From positions 1-64,000 of the forward strand of contig PEAM01000013.1 in NCBI GenBank assembly GCA_002753565.1: DNA of 64,000 nucleotides, in the 5' to 3' direction. The notes under the pieces were generated by a model. That model was not told the DNA's origin and made no database searches. It saw only the letters and a program-made list of their open reading frames with translations. Every line of letters starts with the position of its first letter. The stretch's first letter is position 1. The position numbers and the translations under genes are program-made. The stretch is from Magnetococcales bacterium (GTDB taxonomy: Bacteria > Pseudomonadota > Magnetococcia > Magnetococcales > JADFYX01). Below are positions 18,451-27,227 of this stretch, in pieces.

Positions 18451-20289
18451 ATGGCTAGTAGTTTTGCGGTTGGAGGTTTAGCGAGCGGTTTGCCGTCTGA
18501 TATGGTTGATCAGCTTATGGCGACCAAGCAGCAGCGCCTGAAAGCTTACGAAAATGATAAGAGCTTTTTTACAGGCCAGAAGAGCGCCTTTGGTGAGTTG
18601 AAGACCAAACTACTGAATCTTTCCAGTGTTTCAGAAACACTACAGGAAACATCAGCGTGGTCTCCTCACACCTCATCCAGTTCTGATGAGGATAAGGTGG
18701 CGGTTTCGGCCTCCAGCAGTGCGGTTTCGGGTACCCATCAGATTGGCGTCTCCCGGCTAGCCAGCAGTTCGACCCTGATGACCAGCGGCGGCGTAACCAA
18801 CAGCACGGATAAAGTCAAGACGATCAACAGTTTCTCTTTTACTTATAATGATAGAGATTACAGTGTCGTAGCCGGAAATGCCAACCCCTTCGGTATTATC
18901 GCCGGCGACACCTTGGCTGATATTGCATCCAAAATTACCACCTACGATTTTGAGGATGCTTCCGGGACCGATGAGGCGGGCATCAGTGCCAGTGTTCTCA
19001 ACGATGGTACAAACTATCGCCTGGTCTTGACGCCCAAGGATCAGGGGGCCTATGAGCGTAATAATGATGGCACGACCAAGACCTCCCGAATAACCGGGCT
19101 GACCATGGATATGGTCTTTGAGAATTCGGATGGGACATCCACAACCGCTACCTGGAACACCGGGGGGGACTCTTCTGGTTTTTCGACAGGAGCAGGCTTA
19201 ACCGATGCAACAGCCACCATCGACAGTATCGCCGCAGCCAACTTCTCCTTTACCTACGGTACAAATACCTGGGCACTGGATGCCAGTACTGGTAATCAGT
19301 TGAAAAAAGATGGGGTTGCTCTGGTAGCCGGAGCCGCCACCCTGGACAATGTCGCCACCGCCATCAACCAGTCGGTTGACGGTGTCAGTGCCAGTGTGGT
19401 CAATGATGGTACCAACAACTATCTGGTTATAGATGGCTCCACCGCCTCTCAGGTGATCTCGGGGGTGACGGTTAATCTCGGCTTTACCCAAGGTACGTCA
19501 ACGTATACGGTTAATAGTACCAGTACCGGTTTTTTCCAGAGCAGCGAAGGACAGGACGCCAAAATTACCGTCGACGGCCTCTCCAACATCTACAGCTCCA
19601 GCAATGTGGTTGATGAGGTGTTGCCTGGGGTGGCCATGACCATCAAGGGTATTACCACCTCCAGCGTTTCAGTGACGGTTTCGGATGATACCGCCGCCTT
19701 GAAGGAGACGTTGAACTCTTTTACCACAGCCTATAATGATGTCATTGACTATATCGGCAAGAATAAGGAGACCGTCTTTTCTGGGGCAACATTGACACGG
19801 AGCATCATATCCCAGATGCGATCGGTATTGAACACCTCCACCCACAAGGGTGATAAGAGCGGGGATGTTCTCTCCCCCTTTTCGATTCTAGCCGAGATGG
19901 GGCTGCGGACAGACCAGAAAACCGGCAAGATCAGTTTTAATGACTCAACGTTGGATGAGGCCATTGCCACCAACTTTACGGCATTGACCAACCTTTTTAC
20001 CAATACCCAGACAGCGGTAGATACCGGGAATAATGCGGGTGTTGCGCACCGATTTGAGTCTCTGATCGATGACATCACCAACAGCTCCAGCGGATCTTTG
20101 ACCGGTAGAAGTGATGGGCTCCAGGCCCGTATCGATGGCCTGGAAGACAGTATTGAGCGGGAGAACTATCGTCTGGAGAAGGTGCGGGAGCGGTTAACCC
20201 TGAAGTTTGCCAATCTGGAACAGTTGGTCAACAGTTTGAATGCCTCGGGCAATGCTTTGACCAGTGCATTGGGTGGCTTGAGCAAATAG
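18451..20289 (+). CDS. fliD: Flagellar filament cap FliD (hook-associated protein 2)
   Basis: A 612-residue cap protein that folds flagellin at the filament tip. N-terminal signature ASSFAVGGLASGLPSDMVDQLM, VSASSSAVSGTHQIGVSRLA in the first beta domain, flagellin-hook-like repeats in the middle, and the C-terminal FliD domain with LNSFTTAYNDVIDYI, FSILAEMGLRTDQKTGKISF and a final coiled coil ending LERLVNSLN-like (FANLEQLVNSLNASGNALTS). It is somewhat longer than the enterobacterial protein. It is followed by the two fliS-type genes. Confidence 0.95.
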   Translation: MASSFAVGGLASGLPSDMVDQLMATKQQRLKAYENDKSFFTGQKSAFGELKTKLLNLSSVSETLQETSAWSPHTSSSSDEDKVAVSASSSAVSGTHQIGVSRLASSSTLMTSGGVTNSTDKVKTINSFSFTYNDRDYSVVAGNANPFGIIAGDTLADIASKITTYDFEDASGTDEAGISASVLNDGTNYRLVLTPKDQGAYERNNDGTTKTSRITGLTMDMVFENSDGTSTTATWNTGGDSSGFSTGAGLTDATATIDSIAAANFSFTYGTNTWALDASTGNQLKKDGVALVAGAATLDNVATAINQSVDGVSASVVNDGTNNYLVIDGSTASQVISGVTVNLGFTQGTSTYTVNSTSTGFFQSSEGQDAKITVDGLSNIYSSSNVVDEVLPGVAMTIKGITTSSVSVTVSDDTAALKETLNSFTTAYNDVIDYIGKNKETVFSGATLTRSIISQMRSVLNTSTHKGDKSGDVLSPFSILAEMGLRTDQKTGKISFNDSTLDEAIATNFTALTNLFTNTQTAVDTGNNAGVAHRFESLIDDITNSSSGSLTGRSDGLQARIDGLEDSIERENYRLEKVRERLTLKFANLEQLVNSLNASGNALTSALGGLSK

Positions 20290-20382
20290 TATTTTTCTTG
20301 GGTAGTGGTCCGGTTTGGTTCACCACTTAATCTTGTCAATGTGTTGGTAGATATGGACGATAACGGAGAGAAGGGTAATAAG

Positions 20383-20760
20383 ATGAACGTGCAATCATTT
20401 GAATCACCGGCTGCAGAGCAGCCCATACCGTCGGGCCTGGATGTATTGATTCAACTCTATGAAGGGTGTATCAACTTTCTGGAAGAGGCCTCCGAAGCGT
20501 GTGAGGAGGGGCGTGTGGAAGCGTTCAATGATCGTCTGACACGAGGTCGGCGCATTATCGAGCATTTTCAGCAAACCCTGGATTTTGAGATGGGCGGGCC
20601 GGTTCCCAATCAGCTCAACGATCTCTACACCTTCATGCTGGATGCTCTCACCCAGGCTGACCTGACCCATGAGACCAAATATATTCAGCAGGTGATAGAC
20701 CAGTTGTCTATTTTGCTGGACGGGTGGCGCGGTGCACAACCTGCGGTCCTCGAATCCTGA
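20383..20760 (+). CDS. fliS: FliS-family flagellin chaperone (copy 1)
   Basis: A 125-residue four-helix-bundle protein of the FliS family. It carries the hallmark LIQLYEGCINFLEEA helix, TLDFEMGGPVPNQLNDLYTFM and the closing LLDGWR helix. FliS holds flagellin monomers in the cytoplasm and prevents premature polymerisation. The frame opens further upstream at 20305, but GGAGAGAAGGG before the ATG at 20383 sets the start. It is quite divergent from copy 2 (about one third identity by eye), so the two probably serve different clients or one is specialised. Confidence 0.82.
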   Translation: MNVQSFESPAAEQPIPSGLDVLIQLYEGCINFLEEASEACEEGRVEAFNDRLTRGRRIIEHFQQTLDFEMGGPVPNQLNDLYTFMLDALTQADLTHETKYIQQVIDQLSILLDGWRGAQPAVLES

Positions 20761-20784
20761 TCCTCGAATCGATAAAGAGAAGCT

Positions 20785-21231
20785 ATGTCCTACGGCCTTC
20801 GTAAATATCGGACTTCCCAAGCGAACACCGCTTCGCGTGAAGATCTCCTGATCCTTCTCTATGAAGGGGCCATCCGTTTCCTGGAGCGATCCATTAAAGA
20901 GATGGAGGCAAAACGACTCAGTGAGCATAAGATGTATCTGCGCCGGGGTTTGGCGATTGTGGCAGAGTTGCAGAGTACCCTGGATTTTGAAAAGGGTGGG
21001 GATCTCTCCATGAAACTGTTCGACCTCTATGGCTTTATGTTGGAGCGCTTGACCCAGGCCAACATGAAGCAGGATATGGATCAGATTCGGATTGTGATCA
21101 AAAATTTGGAGACGCTTCTGGAAGGGTGGCGAGATGCTGTGCGCCAGGTGAAAGAGACGGCGGGGCTGCATACCACAGCACCGACCACACCTCCCCCTCC
21201 CGGTAGACGCCTCGCTGGTGGAGCCTATTAG
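20785..21231 (+). CDS. fliS: FliS-family flagellin chaperone (copy 2)
   Basis: A 148-residue FliS with the fuller set of family motifs: N-terminal YRTSQANTASREDLLILLYEGAIRFLERS (residues 8-36, where the tyrosine helps gate flagellin binding), STLDFEKGGDLSMKLFDLYGFM and LETLLEGWRDA. The last 20 residues are Pro/Thr-rich and outside the fold. It is the more canonical of the two copies. It lies 24 bp after copy 1, and its stop codon abuts the ATG of the next gene. Confidence 0.9.
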   Translation: MSYGLRKYRTSQANTASREDLLILLYEGAIRFLERSIKEMEAKRLSEHKMYLRRGLAIVAELQSTLDFEKGGDLSMKLFDLYGFMLERLTQANMKQDMDQIRIVIKNLETLLEGWRDAVRQVKETAGLHTTAPTTPPPPGRRLAGGAY

Positions 21232-21582
21232 ATGGAAACAATTCTGACCAATTTGGAGAGTATTTTAGATACCCTCTCCAGCCCCACCGACCTGGATGGT
21301 GAGGCCCTGGCGTTTCTCAATACCAGGTGGGTTCTTTCCATCTCGGAGCTAAAGGATTACATGGCGACGGGGTCGGAGCGTTCCGATGCGGAGATACCGG
21401 AGCATAAGAGACGGCTGTCCGAACTTTTAATTCGACTTCCTGAGGTTCAGACCCTGTTGAATAACCACAAATCAGAGATAGCCGGTCAGCTTTTTTCCGA
21501 GACCCGGAGGGTTCAGGCTATCCGTCAAGGGGGCTACGGTGCTCTCTCCGGTCGTTCACAGTTGATTCACCAAAGAGCTTGA
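21232..21582 (+). CDS. FliT-position helical protein (putative flagellar chaperone)
   Basis: A 116-residue, probably all-helical protein whose ATG directly follows the fliS stop (TAG-ATG), indicating translational coupling. In size and position (after fliS) it matches FliT, the chaperone for FliD, but sequence similarity to FliT is not obvious to me, so no symbol is given. Helices are suggested by METILTNLESILDTL, LNTRWVLSISELKDYM and EHKRRLSELLIRLPEVQTLL. It ends the flagellar run; a low-complexity G/T-rich stretch (21590-21655) without a hairpin separates it from convergent hemW. Confidence 0.6.
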   Translation: METILTNLESILDTLSSPTDLDGEALAFLNTRWVLSISELKDYMATGSERSDAEIPEHKRRLSELLIRLPEVQTLLNNHKSEIAGQLFSETRRVQAIRQGGYGALSGRSQLIHQRA

Positions 21583-21655
21583 TGCGTGTTGTAAGGTGTT
21601 GTTGGTAGGTTGTTGTTTGTTCCCTTTGTTCTCTTGTTGTTCCCTTCGTTCCCCC

Positions 21656-22840
21656 TCACAGAAGCTGTGACAAGACAGCGTCTGTGAGGGGGACTCCCTT
21701 TTGGGTCAGGGTGATCCTTTCCGGTTCGACCCGAATCAGACCCGCTTCCAGACAGTTCTCTATCCCTTTTGGTCGCTGTTCCAGCAGATCGTGCCCGCTT
21801 ACCCTTTGGTAGGTTTCCCGGTTCATCCCCTCTTGGAGTCGAAGTCCCATCAATAGGGCATCTGTTGCCGCTTCAGCTTGGGTGCAGCGTGTCTCGGAAT
21901 GGAGGCAGCATCCGCTGTTCTGCTGTTTTTCCAGGTAGTTATCTGATTGGTTGACGGTTCTTGTTAGCGTTCTGGCTGCTCCAGGCTCACTGTGGCGTTG
22001 GGTCAGGCAGCCGTGGGCAGAGGGTCCGATACCCAGATAATCGCCCAGACGCCAATAGTTGAGATTGTGCCGACAGGCTCGGCCTGGTTTGGCATAGTTG
22101 CTGATCTCATAGGGTTGCCACCCCCCCTTGGAGAGAATTTGCCGGGTGGTCTCGAAAAGGGCCAGCTCCTGCTCTTCATCCAGCAGGGAAAAGAGACCCT
22201 GCCGATGTTGCCGCTCAAAAGGGGTGCCCCCTTCCAGGCTTAATCCGTAACAGGAGAGGTGTTCCGGCTGCCAGTCCATGGCCTCCTCAAGCTCCCTCTG
22301 CCACCCTGCCAAGGTTTGGCCAGGGGTGGCAAAGATAAGATCCAGATTGAGGTTGTTGAACCCTCCCTGGCGGCTGCTGCGGATGGCTTGTCGGGCTTCG
22401 TCCAGGGTATGGGGTCTCTCCAGGATGATCAGTCGGTCTTGGTTGAAGGCCTGGATACCCAGGCTAAGCCGATTGATCCCCGCCGCCAGCCACTGGTCGA
22501 CCTTTGCCGGTGTGCAGGATTCGGGGTTGGACTCCAGGGTGATTTCACACCCTGCTGCCAGAGGCCAGAGAGAGCGAACGGTTTGCAGTAGATGCTGGAC
22601 GGTTCTGCCCTCCAGCAGAGAGGGGGTTCCGCCCCCTAAAAAAAGGCTCTGCAGGGGACGGTCATCATGGGTCAGACGCCCTCGCCAAAAATGCAGCTCT
22701 CGCTCCACGGCAGCCAGATAGCCCTGTTCAGGAATGTGGCTTTGAACCGTGGAGTGAAAATCGCAATAGGGACACTTTCGGACACAGTAGGGTACATGGA
22801 GATAGAGTCCCAGAGGGGGAAGGTCTCCCCCTTGACTCAC
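21656..22840 (-). CDS. hemW: HemW-type radical SAM protein (coproporphyrinogen oxidase-like)
   Basis: A 394-residue radical SAM protein. The [4Fe-4S] motif CVRKCPYC (Cys19, Cys23, Cys26) carries the CxxxCxYC form of the HemN/HemW group, followed by [11 protein letters not shown], the ESNP motif and the HemW-typical [20 protein letters not shown]. HemW proteins bind heme and are thought to be heme chaperones rather than true oxidases. It starts at a GTG that overlaps the rph stop by four bases (GTGA), so rph and hemW are translationally coupled, an arrangement seen in other proteobacteria. Confidence 0.93.
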   Translation of the reverse strand: MSQGGDLPPLGLYLHVPYCVRKCPYCDFHSTVQSHIPEQGYLAAVERELHFWRGRLTHDDRPLQSLFLGGGTPSLLEGRTVQHLLQTVRSLWPLAAGCEITLESNPESCTPAKVDQWLAAGINRLSLGIQAFNQDRLIILERPHTLDEARQAIRSSRQGGFNNLNLDLIFATPGQTLAGWQRELEEAMDWQPEHLSCYGLSLEGGTPFERQHRQGLFSLLDEEQELALFETTRQILSKGGWQPYEISNYAKPGRACRHNLNYWRLGDYLGIGPSAHGCLTQRHSEPGAARTLTRTVNQSDNYLEKQQNSGCCLHSETRCTQAEAATDALLMGLRLQEGMNRETYQRVSGHDLLEQRPKGIENCLEAGLIRVEPERITLTQKGVPLTDAVLSQLL

Positions 22841-23583
22841 AGTTTTTCCAGTAACAGCTTGCGTTGCATGGCAATCAGCTCTCTGACCCCTTTTTCTGCC
22901 AGGGTTGCCATGGCGTCAAACTCACTCCGGCTGAAGGGGTGCCCCTCTGCGGTGCCTTGGATCTCAATAAACTTGCCTGTACCGGTCATGACAAAGTTCA
23001 TGTCGGTTGCACAGTTGGAATCTTCCTGATAGTCCAAGTCCAACATGGGGGTATCCTGAACGATACCGCAACTGACCGCTGCGACAAAATCGGTGATGGG
23101 CAGCTCTCGGATCTCTCCGGCATCCCGCAATCGGGTGCAGGCGTCCATCAGAGCGACAAAGGCGCCGGTAATGGAGGCAGTGCGGGTTCCACCGTCGGCT
23201 TGAATGACGTCACAATCAATCCAGATGGTCCGCTTGCCGAGTTTTTTCAGGTCGGTTACCGAGCGAAGAGAGCGACCGATCAACCGTTGAATCTCCAGGG
23301 TTCGTCCCCCCTGTTTACCCCGGCTGGCCTCTCGACCAATTCGGCTGTGGGTGGAGCGTGGCAGCATGCCGTATTCACCGGTAACCCAGCCTTGATTTTT
23401 CCCCCGCAACCAACGGGGCTGCTGCTCCTCAATGGAGGCGGTGCAGATTACCTTGGTGCCACCAAAGGTGATCAGGCAGGAGCCTTCGGCATGGTCGTTA
23501 TAGGGGCGGGTAATGGTAACCGGGCGCATCTCATCCAGGGTTCTGTTGTGGCTGCGGGTAGGGGTGGGTCGGGTATTGGACAT
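22837..23583 (-). CDS. rph: Ribonuclease PH
   Basis: A 248-residue phosphate-dependent 3'-5' exoribonuclease that trims tRNA 3' ends. The near-full-length match to the family is clear: [19 protein letters not shown] at the start, [17 protein letters not shown] with the phosphate-binding region, [32 protein letters not shown] with catalytic acid residues, and VDLDYxED-like [11 protein letters not shown] near residue 180. The stop overlaps the GTG of hemW. Confidence 0.97.
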   Translation of the reverse strand: MSNTRPTPTRSHNRTLDEMRPVTITRPYNDHAEGSCLITFGGTKVICTASIEEQQPRWLRGKNQGWVTGEYGMLPRSTHSRIGREASRGKQGGRTLEIQRLIGRSLRSVTDLKKLGKRTIWIDCDVIQADGGTRTASITGAFVALMDACTRLRDAGEIRELPITDFVAAVSCGIVQDTPMLDLDYQEDSNCATDMNFVMTGTGKFIEIQGTAEGHPFSRSEFDAMATLAEKGVRELIAMQRKLLLEKL

Positions 23584-23688
23584 GAAAAAAGCCTGTTAAA
23601 ATAGAGTTTAGAAGAGTGATAGTGGGTTTTTAATGTAAAGTTGCTGTTACTTAAGTGGCACAGTCCGAAATGATGAGCGTAGCCATTG

Positions 23689-25020
23689 TCAGGCTTTAAC
23701 CTTTTGAAGGGAACGTTCCTTAAAAAGGGTCTGCAGAGTCGGTAGCGTCTCCTTGGCATGGGGGCCGATCAATACCACCACCATGTTCTCCTTCTGCATC
23801 AACCCTTCAACGATGGTCGGTAGCTGCTCCGGGCGGATGGATCGGGCCTTGTCCCAGGCTTGGGAGAGGGGTTCCTGATGACCAAACAGCCGATCTCCCA
23901 CATAACGGTCAATCAGAAGGCTGGGCCTGTCCAGTTGGGTGATCAGGCTGGCTCGCCATCGGGTTTGCAGGCGCTGCCACTCTTCATCGGAGGGGAGACT
24001 CTGGGAAGCTGACGCCAGTTCATCCAGCAGGGCGGTAAAAAGCTTGGGCAGATTGTCAGGAGAGACCGAGGCTCCCAACTCCAGAACGCCACACTCCAAA
24101 AAAGCGGTGTAGGCTGCCCAGATATCGTAGACCAGCCCCTGTTTTTCACGGATATTGGCTTGGAGTCGAGAAGAAAAACCGTCATCCATCAGCCGCCGAA
24201 CTGCGACAACTTTGGTGTAGTCAGGATTGTTATAACCAAAGGTTCGAAAGGAGAGGGTCAGACAAAACTGGGCATCTTGATCGTTGACCGCAACCCAGTG
24301 CGGACCCGGTGTCATGGAGGTTGGTGGGGTGGGGGTGGGGGAGCGGCCTGATGGCAACCCTCCCAGGTTCTCCTCAGCCAGTTGGATGCTCTGGGCATGC
24401 TGAATGGGGCCACAAAAGGCGATGGCCATGTTGCCGGCCCGATATTGGCGTTTCATGTAGTCGTGAAGATGGTCGGCGGTGAGCTGTTTAATCACTTCGG
24501 GCAGGCCAAGAATAGAACGGGAGAGGGGGTGGTCTGGCCAGAGTTTCTGGCTGCTCAATACCGAGGCGTTGGTGTTCTCGCCCTGCTCGTTCTCCTCGTC
24601 CCGCATCTCTGCCAACACGACACTGCGCTCGGTCTCCATATCGGAAAAAACCGGCAGGGTAAACATTTCGCAAAAAGCCCGCAGTCCCGGTGGCAACTGC
24701 TCCGGTGGCAGAGAGATCCAGTAGGCGTTGCTCTCATGACCGGTGGCAGCATTCATGTCGGCTGCCATGGATTCGATCAGGGCATGAAACTGGGTAGGGT
24801 TGGGGGTGTTGACGGTCCCCTTGAAGAGCATATGTTCCAGAAAATGGGCAATGCCGGTCTCCTGTTCCGACTCAAAGCGGCTACCGGCTCGCACCAACAG
24901 GGTGACGCTGACCTCATGGAGCCAGGGCATGGGCAGGGTGGCAACAGTCAGTCCGTTCGGTAGATGAGAGAGCTGATAGTCCGGGTCTGGAATGGGAAGA
25001 TCGGCGGAAGAAGGTTTCAC
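23689..25020 (-). CDS. M16-family zinc metallopeptidase (processing-protease-like)
   Basis: A 443-residue single-copy M16 (pitrilysin/insulinase, PqqL/YmxG-like) protein. The inverted zinc motif HFLEH is at residues 59-63 (His59, Glu62, His63), with the third ligand probably Glu138 in VVLAEMRDE, at the expected 74-76 residue distance, so it should be catalytically competent. No signal peptide is evident, so it is likely cytoplasmic or acts with a non-catalytic partner, which I do not see nearby. GTG start without a strong ribosome site. Confidence 0.9.
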   Translation of the reverse strand: MKPSSADLPIPDPDYQLSHLPNGLTVATLPMPWLHEVSVTLLVRAGSRFESEQETGIAHFLEHMLFKGTVNTPNPTQFHALIESMAADMNAATGHESNAYWISLPPEQLPPGLRAFCEMFTLPVFSDMETERSVVLAEMRDEENEQGENTNASVLSSQKLWPDHPLSRSILGLPEVIKQLTADHLHDYMKRQYRAGNMAIAFCGPIQHAQSIQLAEENLGGLPSGRSPTPTPPTSMTPGPHWVAVNDQDAQFCLTLSFRTFGYNNPDYTKVVAVRRLMDDGFSSRLQANIREKQGLVYDIWAAYTAFLECGVLELGASVSPDNLPKLFTALLDELASASQSLPSDEEWQRLQTRWRASLITQLDRPSLLIDRYVGDRLFGHQEPLSQAWDKARSIRPEQLPTIVEGLMQKENMVVVLIGPHAKETLPTLQTLFKERSLQKVKA

Positions 25021-25102
25021 TGGAGGTATCTAACCCGTTAAACAAGATCGATTTGGGGGCTGTAGTGGCAGCGCCTTGCCCCCATTTGAAAACAGCTGTG
25101 GG

Positions 25103-26449
25103 TTATCTGCGTCCGCCACGCCGAGGATGGCTGTCACGACGACCCCCTCGATTGCTCCGGCCCCCTTTTCTATCTTGAGAGGGTAGGCGGGGAGGCTTGA
25201 TAAGTTTCGCATACAAGGCGTCATCGGCCCATTCGACATCAATTTTCATTCCGACATACTGCTCGATGGCCTCCAGGTTGTAGGCGCCCCCTTCGTCGAC
25301 CAATGTAATGGCATCACCCTTGGCACCCGCTCGGGCTGTCCGTCCGATACGATGGACATAATCTTCTGCATTTTCAGGCAGGTCGTAGTTATAAACGTGG
25401 GTTACTCCGTCAATGTGCAGTCCCCGGCCCGCCACATCCGTGGCAATCAAAACAGCCAGCTCACCTTTTTGAAAACGGTTGAGCACCTTCATCCGTTTGG
25501 CCTGGGGCACATCACCAGAAAGATAACCGGCGGCAATATTGTTGACCGCCAGCCAGTTTTTCAGTTTTTCGCCCATACGCTTGGTATTGACAAACAGCAT
25601 GACCCGACCGGTAATTTTTTCCGGGGGGGAAGATTCTCCTTCGATGGGCGCTGGACGCATACCGAGATCCCGACGCATCAGGCCAACCAGCAGGCTGATT
25701 TTCTGTCCCCCTTCAACGTGATAGAGAACCTGGGTCACATGGTCGACGGTTTTCATCTCGGTTTTGGTGGAGATGACCTCCGGGGCGTTCATATACTCGT
25801 AGGACAGCTCTTGAGCTCGATGGGACAGAGTAGCGGAAAAGAGCATGGAGAGTCGCTGTTCGTAGTGGGGCAGGCGGCGCATGAGATAACGCAGGTCTGC
25901 AATAAACCCCATGTCGAACATTCGGTCAGCCTCGTCGATAACCAGCACTTCGACCCGAGAAACCAGATAGCTTTTCTGCTTGAAATAGTCGATCAGCCGG
26001 CCCGGTGTGCCAATGAGGATATCGACCCCTCCTTGAATCAACCGCTCGCGCTGTTTTTCGTAATCGACCCCGCCATAGACCGCATGGATGGACAGCCCGG
26101 TATGGGCGCCAAGGGTGTGGGCATCCTGTTCAATCTGGATGGCCAACTCTCGGGTTGGGGCGATCAGCAAGGCTCTGGGGCGGCTGACCCCTTTGGGTTT
26201 AGCCTGCTTGTCTGGGTCATCCCGCATGGCTTTCAGGGTTTCGAGGGTGGAAGCACCGTTGAGTCGGGCCAGGGTGGCAACCAGAAAGGCCGCGGTTTTA
26301 CCTGTGCCGGTCTGGGCCTGTCCAGCCACATCTCGACCTGAGAGGGTGAGGGGAAGGGTAAGCTCTTGGATGGAGGTACAGGTGCTGAACCCGCAATCAC
26401 GAACACCGGCCTGAACCGGCTCTGGGATGGGAAGCTCAGAAAATTCCAT
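25103..26449 (-). CDS. rhlB: DEAD-box ATP-dependent RNA helicase, RhlB-like
   Basis: From the ATG at 26449 this is 448 residues. The Q-motif region and GRDVAGQAQTGTGKTAAFL closely resemble RhlB. Other motifs in order: PTRELAIQIE, GTPGRLIDYF, VLVIDEADRMFDMGF (DEAD box), FSATLSHRAQELS, LFVNTKRM, ATDVAGRGLHIDGVTHVYNYD and HRIGRTARAG. The C-terminus is an Arg/Gly-rich tail (RGGRRDSHPRRGGRR). RhlB unwinds RNA in the RNA degradosome; other members assist ribosome assembly. The frame also extends to 26494, but the ATG at 26449 with GGATACGT before it and the family N-terminus is better. Confidence 0.85.
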   Translation of the reverse strand: MEFSELPIPEPVQAGVRDCGFSTCTSIQELTLPLTLSGRDVAGQAQTGTGKTAAFLVATLARLNGASTLETLKAMRDDPDKQAKPKGVSRPRALLIAPTRELAIQIEQDAHTLGAHTGLSIHAVYGGVDYEKQRERLIQGGVDILIGTPGRLIDYFKQKSYLVSRVEVLVIDEADRMFDMGFIADLRYLMRRLPHYEQRLSMLFSATLSHRAQELSYEYMNAPEVISTKTEMKTVDHVTQVLYHVEGGQKISLLVGLMRRDLGMRPAPIEGESSPPEKITGRVMLFVNTKRMGEKLKNWLAVNNIAAGYLSGDVPQAKRMKVLNRFQKGELAVLIATDVAGRGLHIDGVTHVYNYDLPENAEDYVHRIGRTARAGAKGDAITLVDEGGAYNLEAIEQYVGMKIDVEWADDALYAKLIKPPRLPSQDRKGGRSNRGGRRDSHPRRGGRR

Positions 26450-26527
26450 ACGTATCCAATATATAAAGTTGGGTTGGTTGATTATAGACTTCAAAACGGA
26501 CGATCAGTCCGAATGAGTCCCAATACA

Positions 26528-26690
26528 GCGGCTGATCAACTCGATAAGGAGTTTGGGAAAGGGGGCTGATCAGCCAGATGTTGGTTCTAAGGGAGATTAT
26601 GCTCACCACTCCCCCAACGCAAGACACTCTTGAAGGGCTGATCCAGCGCCCGACGTGCCTTGTAAAAGAGAGGCGGATCAGCCCTTTCAG
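26528..26690. repeat. Cluster of GGCTGATC-type inverted repeats between rhlB and rpsT
   Basis: Around 26495-26700 the core GCTGATCA or its relatives recurs: GCGGCTGATCAAC near 26530, the palindrome GGCTGATCAGCC near 26564-26575, and the arms AAGGGCTGATCC (26633-26644) and GGATCAGCCCTT (26675-26686), which form a perfect 12-bp stem with a 30-base loop. No gene is seen in the 329-bp gap. Confidence 0.55.
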
Positions 26691-26699
26691 GTGCAGCAA

Positions 26700-26753
26700 G
26701 AAAAAGACAACTCCCCTCCCGCGAGCCGGCCTCTGTTCTGTTCAGGCCCGGCT
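26700..26753 (-). terminator. Hairpin after rpsT (minus strand)
   Basis: Read on the minus strand, AGCCGGGCCT and AGGCCGGCT pair around an 11-base loop with one bulge (26724-26753), and a run TCTTTTT follows after about 20 bases. It lies 25 bp beyond the rpsT stop. The long gap to the T-run makes this a moderate call. Confidence 0.42.
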
Positions 26754-26778
26754 GCTAAGAGGTTGGAGAGAGGCTTTT

Positions 26779-27054
26779 TCAGGAGGCGGCAGTCGCCAAC
26801 TGTTTGACCTTGGCGTTCAGCCTTTTTGCCCGACGGGAGGCCTGATTCTGGTGGATGATTCCCTTACGAGCAGAAATAGCCAGTTCGGAAATGGCGATGG
26901 TGAGAGTGCTCTGTGCCACTTTGATGTCACCTGACTCCACGGCTGTGATCACTTTTTTGCAGAAAGTGCGAAGACGTGCCCGGATTTCACGATTGCGTTG
27001 GGTACGTTTGACCGTTTGACGGTTGCGCTTCATGGCAGATTTGATATTGGCCAC
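26779..27054 (-). CDS. rpsT: 30S ribosomal protein S20
   Basis: A 91-residue basic protein matching S20 over its whole length (MANIKSAMKRNRQTVKRTQR, SARKGIIHQNQASRRAKRLN). It binds 16S rRNA in the bottom of the small subunit. It is monocistronic, divergent from murJ, as in several proteobacteria where rpsT lies next to murJ (mviN). Confidence 0.98.
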   Translation of the reverse strand: MANIKSAMKRNRQTVKRTQRNREIRARLRTFCKKVITAVESGDIKVAQSTLTIAISELAISARKGIIHQNQASRRAKRLNAKVKQLATAAS

Positions 27055-27227
27055 TGAACAAAAACTCCTATTGCATTTTTACGGGCTTTGGGCCCATACA
27101 CTGGTGGTTCGTTAAACAAACAGGTACCCTGAAATTCGACTTGAATAGCAGAGAAACCGGATATCACTAATCGAAGAACGTAATAGTATCGCAATTCCTG
27201 GAACGTTCGTCAAAGGGTTTTTCCAAA

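Noticed and set aside
20404-21171. 255-codon frame opposite the two fliS genes
   Set aside because: Antisense to two FliS-family genes with matching motifs.
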